Origin: Treponema sp.
GTDB taxonomy: Bacteria; Spirochaetota; Spirochaetia; Treponematales; Breznakiellaceae
Reading direction: 5' to 3'
NCBI GenBank assembly: GCA_031267115.1
Contig: JAIRZS010000161.1
Span: 1-17,277 of the forward strand
DNA: 17,277 nucleotides
Position numbers and translations under genes: made by a program. The notes under the pieces are model-generated. The model ran no database searches, was not told the DNA's origin, and was given only the letters and a program-made list of their open reading frames with translations. Every line of letters begins with the position of its first letter. The stretch's first letter is position 1. This document shows positions 14,386 through 17,277 of the stretch, piece after piece.

Positions 14386-14391
14386 TATAAT
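14386..14391 (+). promoter_or_regulatory. Possible -10 box for the acyltransferase gene
   Basis: A perfect TATAAT 45 nt before the chosen start. No recognisable -35 box lies 16-18 nt upstream, so activity may need an activator, or the match may be chance in AT-rich DNA. Confidence 0.3.
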
Positions 14392-14436
14392 TATCCGGCT
14401 GTCCGCAAAAATGGCCTATGGGGGTTGGTAACGCAG

Positions 14437-15849
14437 ATGTTTATGAAAAGGCCGTTCGCCATTCCGGTTATCAAAGCTTTCCCCGCCATAGACACTGCGG
14501 AGCCTCGGGTAACTCCCTGGGTTATTGCCCTGGCGCGGCTGATCAGCCGGTTTTATGTGGCCGGATTTATCGGGAACGCCCGGATTTACCTTGACGAAAG
14601 CGCCGCGGATATCTTTATCCCCGCAATGGAACGCGCCTTTTCCCGCCAAAGCCGCTCCATTGTCGCTTTTAGGCACCAAAACGGCTGGGAACCCCAGGCG
14701 CTTATGTGGTTCACTCTCTACCGGCTCGCGGGGCTGGCCCGGAGGCGCGGCGTCCGTTTTTCCCTCCCTCCCCGCCTCCTCTTTGTTCACGGCTATGAGC
14801 TGTTCCGTACCGGCGGGCTGCTGACCCGTTTTATGCTTCCCCGTTTCGGGGCAATGCCGGTCCACCATGCGAAACTGGACAGCGCCGGCCTTAACCGTAT
14901 TTACCGCTGTCTCCGGGAGGGGCCGTACCCCCTGGCTATGGCCCCGGAAGGCCAGGTAAGCTACACCCTTGCAGAAGAACCCCGTGTCGAGCCGGGTACG
15001 GTACGCATCGGCCTTGCCGTTGCCAGGCAGTTGATGGAGGACGGCGGGCAGGGCGCGGAGGGAAACTGCCCGCCTGTAGAGATTCTGCCGGTGTCGCTCT
15101 ACCCCGAATACGGCAGGAAAGCCCTGAACGGCGCGGCGGGCCTGCTGCGCCGGGTGGAGCGTATCTGCGGTATTGAGCGCGCCCCTCCCGCGCCCGGTTT
15201 GCCCGGCATATCCGGTCTAAACACGCGCTTTCTGCGCTGCCGGGAAATAATACTCGCGCTTAACGAGAAACGTTACGGGCTTGACCGGGGAAGCGCCGGG
15301 CAGGATTTCGGCGCCCGTCTCGACTCGGTTATTGACGCGGCTTTGCGGAGCGCCGCCGCCATGCTGTGTATCGACAACCCGTCCGGCGATACGGTAAACC
15401 GCCTGTACGCCATACGCCAGATCTGCTGGGACAGGATCTTCCCCGAAAACATTGATCTTGCCGCCCTTCCCGCCCTGGAACGGGCGGCCCTGGACCTCCG
15501 CGCCGGCGAGGCCTGGCACGCCTCCCGGCACATGGAACTGGCCGATTTTTCCTTTTATTTTCATAGGCCGCCCGTTGATTTTTCCGGTTCGGACCCGTCC
15601 GCCGAATCTATCGCCCTGGCTGTTGAATACGCGCAGAATCTCTACGATTTTGCCAACCGTACTATGGGAGGGATCTACGATACGCGCAAAAGGATCGCGC
15701 CGGCATCGGTCCGTATCAGCGCGGCGCAGCCCATCAATCTGGCGGAAATGCTGGCGGCTGCTGCCGGATCCGGCGGTACTGACCGGGAACACTGGAAAAC
15801 GGTAAGCGCGGAGGCGAACGAACTGCTTAAAGAGCGGCTGTCGGGATAA
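14437..15849 (+). CDS. PlsC-like acyltransferase, divergent
   Basis: A protein of about 470 aa. The first half resembles the glycerol-phosphate acyltransferase fold. SIVAFRHQNGWEPQ carries H80 with E85 in place of the usual HxxxxD, the LFVHGYELF block follows, and the P-E-G motif is in MAPEGQVSYT (169-172 = APEG). The second half (about 240-470) has no recognised domain and is rich in Ala/Arg helices. It probably acts on acyl chains at the membrane, but the H-x4-E change makes the activity uncertain. The start is ambiguous: TTG 14425, ATG 14437 or ATG 14443. A GGGGG run lies about 12 nt before 14437. Repeat copy B follows just after the stop. Confidence 0.75.
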   Translation: MFMKRPFAIPVIKAFPAIDTAEPRVTPWVIALARLISRFYVAGFIGNARIYLDESAADIFIPAMERAFSRQSRSIVAFRHQNGWEPQALMWFTLYRLAGLARRRGVRFSLPPRLLFVHGYELFRTGGLLTRFMLPRFGAMPVHHAKLDSAGLNRIYRCLREGPYPLAMAPEGQVSYTLAEEPRVEPGTVRIGLAVARQLMEDGGQGAEGNCPPVEILPVSLYPEYGRKALNGAAGLLRRVERICGIERAPPAPGLPGISGLNTRFLRCREIILALNEKRYGLDRGSAGQDFGARLDSVIDAALRSAAAMLCIDNPSGDTVNRLYAIRQICWDRIFPENIDLAALPALERAALDLRAGEAWHASRHMELADFSFYFHRPPVDFSGSDPSAESIALAVEYAQNLYDFANRTMGGIYDTRKRIAPASVRISAAQPINLAEMLAAAAGSGGTDREHWKTVSAEANELLKERLSG

Positions 15850-15864
15850 GCGCCGCGCCTGAAC

Positions 15865-16023
15865 CGCGCACGAAGTGCGCGAGCGTACAGAGTGCGCAAA
15901 CGTCGCGCCTGAAAGGCGCGCGCGCAAGGGATAGAAGCGGAACAAAAAACCGTAAGGTTTTTTGTTGGAGCGGATAGCCCGGTCCTGCCGCGCCAGAGGC
16001 GCGGCAGGATGCGCCCGAATTCC
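15865..16023 (+). repeat. Dispersed structured repeat, copy B
   Basis: It lies between the acyltransferase and PilZ genes. In order there are a 7-bp hairpin with a GAA loop (15865-15881), another 7-bp GAA-loop hairpin (15904-15920) and the linker gcgcaagggatagaagcgg (15922-15940). Next comes the hairpin AACAAAAAACC-gtaa-GGTTTTTTGTT (15941-15966), then the linker GGAGCGGATAGCCCGG and a 12-bp stem with an AGA loop (15983-16009). It ends in GGATGCGCCCGAATTCC. The first long linker and the start of the next stem (27 nt) are identical to copy A; the second linker region differs by one base in 27. The stems between differ yet remain fully paired. Confidence 0.88.
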
Positions 16024-16073
16024 TGGCTGAAAGGTAAAATCGCCGCGTATGGCAACGACCCCCTGCGCGGGGT

Positions 16074-16079
16074 TATAAT
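16074..16079 (+). promoter_or_regulatory. Probable -10 box for the PilZ gene
   Basis: A perfect TATAAT 36 nt before the PilZ start. The -35 candidate TGGCAA (16050-16055, 18-nt spacing) matches only in part. The spacer contains an ACCCC/GGGGT inverted repeat (16058-16073) that ends directly against the -10 box and may bind a regulator. Confidence 0.4.
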
Positions 16080-16115
16080 ATAGGCACAATGCAATTTCAG
16101 GAGGGAACTCTCTGT

Positions 16116-16463
16116 ATGGATAAGCGGAGGTTCGTTAGATACGCCAGCAGCGCGAAAGTACGAATCAATAAATATACCAGGATACTGGTTTTAATGCGTG
16201 ATATCAGCCTTTACGGCTGTTGTCTGTCTTATCCCGATACGCAGTCCGCGTCGATGATCGATCTTGAAACGGATGATGAATATACCCTTGAGGTTTTTCC
16301 CGAACCTGAGGAGATAGGGGCATTCAGCGTGAACATCAAGCCCCGCTGGACCCGGATAAGGGGCGAAATGCGGGAGACCGGCTGCCTTATCGACCGGTTT
16401 CCCACTGAAGAAGACAGGGAAAAATTTACCGCCTATATTAAGTGGCAGGCCGACCGGGCATGA
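16116..16463 (+). CDS. PilZ-domain protein (cyclic-di-GMP effector)
   Basis: A single-domain protein of 115 aa. It shows both cyclic-di-GMP-binding motifs: R4-R-F-V-R8 (RxxxR) at the very start and D29-I-S31-L-Y-G34 (DxSxxG) on the second strand. It is therefore expected to bind the messenger and pass the signal to a partner, often the flagellar motor or an enzyme. The ATG at 16116 was chosen because it places RxxxR at the N-terminus and has AGGAGGG ten nt upstream; an ATG at 16089 has no such site. The 3' end overlaps the methyltransferase start by four nt (ATGA). A cyclase and an HD-GYP protein are encoded in the central operon. Confidence 0.93.
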   Translation: MDKRRFVRYASSAKVRINKYTRILVLMRDISLYGCCLSYPDTQSASMIDLETDDEYTLEVFPEPEEIGAFSVNIKPRWTRIRGEMRETGCLIDRFPTEEDREKFTAYIKWQADRA

Positions 16464-17277
16464 TTCCCCTGCCGGGCCGGGTTTTTCAGGCGGTACGGGG
16501 TTTTGAAGGCCATCTGCGTTATGAATTGGGCGGCTGGGACGAAGTCTGGGGCGATTTGTATTACGCGGGCGGCGCGGATGCCGGCGGCAGCGCGGGCGCT
16601 GGCGGCAATACGGGCGGCGGGGGCCGGAAACCGGTTTTTTGGGCGGGGAATATCTGGCTTGAGCCTTTCCGCCTGGAGTTCGATTCCGTTTCCGAAGCGG
16701 CTGCGGCCCTGCGTTCTGTCCAGCGCAACTGGGCGCCCTCGCTTTTTACCCGGTTCCGCCGCGGCGCGCTTATCGCGGAAAAGCTGCCGCCCCTGCCCCT
16801 GAAAAGACGCCCTTTCCCCTGGCTGCTTCCGGATCAGCCTATGGGGAGCTGGACTCTCCTTGACGACCATACCCTTGCCGCTTCGGCCGCCTGTACCAGC
16901 CCCTTTCCGGCCGGTGCGGTTCAATTCCAGGAAGACCGGGAAGGGCCGCCGAGCCGGGCCTACCTTAAGCTTTGGGAGGCCCTGGTAAGGCGCAGGAAGT
17001 GGCCCGGCCCCGGGGAACGCTGCCTTGACGCCGGCGCAAGCCCGGGCGGCTGGACCTGGGCGCTCGCAAAGCTGGGCGCAACGGTAACCGCCGTTGACCG
17101 CAGCCCCCTGGAGGCGCGGGTTCTCGCCATGACCGGCGAATCGGGCCGGCCCCTGGTCAATTTTATCAAACACGACGCCTTTACCCTGAAACCCGAAGAC
17201 ATAGGCCCGGTGGACTGGGTTTTTTGCGACGTAATCTGCTACCCTTCCAGGCTCTACGCCTGGATTGAAAAATGGCT
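16460..17277 (+). CDS. rlmM: RlmM-type 23S rRNA 2'-O-methyltransferase (C-terminus beyond window)
   Basis: The frame is open from the ATG at 16460 to the window end (272 codons). The SAM-binding motif is CLDAGASPGGWTWAL (188-202), followed by AVDRSPL. The upstream SRAYLKLWEA holds a candidate catalytic K170, and VDWVFCDVICYPSRLYAWIE holds D257. Order and wording match RlmM (C2498 methylation in E. coli) more than RlmE. The N-terminal region is short and interrupted by a Gly/Ala-rich stretch (about residues 37-56), so a full THUMP domain is not obvious. The start overlaps the PilZ stop (ATGA), indicating coupled translation. The name is by family; the target nucleotide in this organism is inferred. 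Confidence 0.82.
   Translation, partial: MIPLPGRVFQAVRGFEGHLRYELGGWDEVWGDLYYAGGADAGGSAGAGGNTGGGGRKPVFWAGNIWLEPFRLEFDSVSEAAAALRSVQRNWAPSLFTRFRRGALIAEKLPPLPLKRRPFPWLLPDQPMGSWTLLDDHTLAASAACTSPFPAGAVQFQEDREGPPSRAYLKLWEALVRRRKWPGPGERCLDAGASPGGWTWALAKLGATVTAVDRSPLEARVLAMTGESGRPLVNFIKHDAFTLKPEDIGPVDWVFCDVICYPSRLYAWIEKW

Noticed and set aside
14411..14431. Six-codon mini-ORF (MAYGGW) before the acyltransferase gene
   Set aside because: No own ribosome-binding site and no attenuator structure follows; probably chance.

Overview
The window looks like part of a chromosome from a spirochaete, most likely a Treponema relative. The evidence is the mix of a FliK-like/FlhB-like pair, an HD-GYP protein, a GGDEF protein, a PilZ protein, a dCache-type chemotaxis receptor and LuxS, in moderately GC-rich coding DNA with hairpin-rich intergenic gaps. 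This placement is inferred from protein content; there is no rRNA to confirm it. I saw no tRNA or rRNA gene, CRISPR array, intact insertion sequence or phage gene.

Left part (1-3709, all minus strand). In transcription order there is a small unknown helical protein (3422-3709), aspartate kinase lysC, dihydrodipicolinate reductase dapB and a TraX-family membrane protein cut by the window edge. lysC and dapB are 11 nt apart and form the entry to lysine/diaminopimelate synthesis. A structured repeat (copy A) lies between the unknown gene and lysC.

Centre (3710-10400, plus strand). A 536-nt divergent gap full of strong hairpins and with a good sigma70-type promoter precedes a tight nine-gene run: FliK-like, FlhB-like, HD-GYP, YraN, a 69-aa unknown, a CxxC/HxxC unknown, GAF-like/GGDEF cyclase, mtnN and luxS. 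The first eight overlap or lie within 17 nt of each other. The run combines flagellar-export-like proteins, making and probable breaking of cyclic-di-GMP, and the two-step SAH detoxification/AI-2 pathway (MtnN makes S-ribosylhomocysteine, LuxS cleaves it).

Right part (10459-17277). A chemotaxis receptor and a MelB/GPH-type sugar symporter are on the minus strand. A divergent PlsC-like acyltransferase, repeat copy B, a PilZ protein and an RlmM-type rRNA methyltransferase (cut by the edge) are on the plus strand.

The most unusual finding is the dispersed structured repeat. Copies A (3178-3316, minus) and B (15865-16023, plus) share near-identical linkers, but the stems between the linkers differ in sequence while staying perfectly paired. 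Both copies sit between two co-oriented genes and point toward the downstream gene. A 13-base piece of the repeat's end recurs inside the hairpin-rich gap at 3933-3945. Other points are a likely CTG start for the FlhB-like gene, a possibly leaderless GTG start for the FliK-like gene, and a palindrome apparently inserted in frame in dapB.
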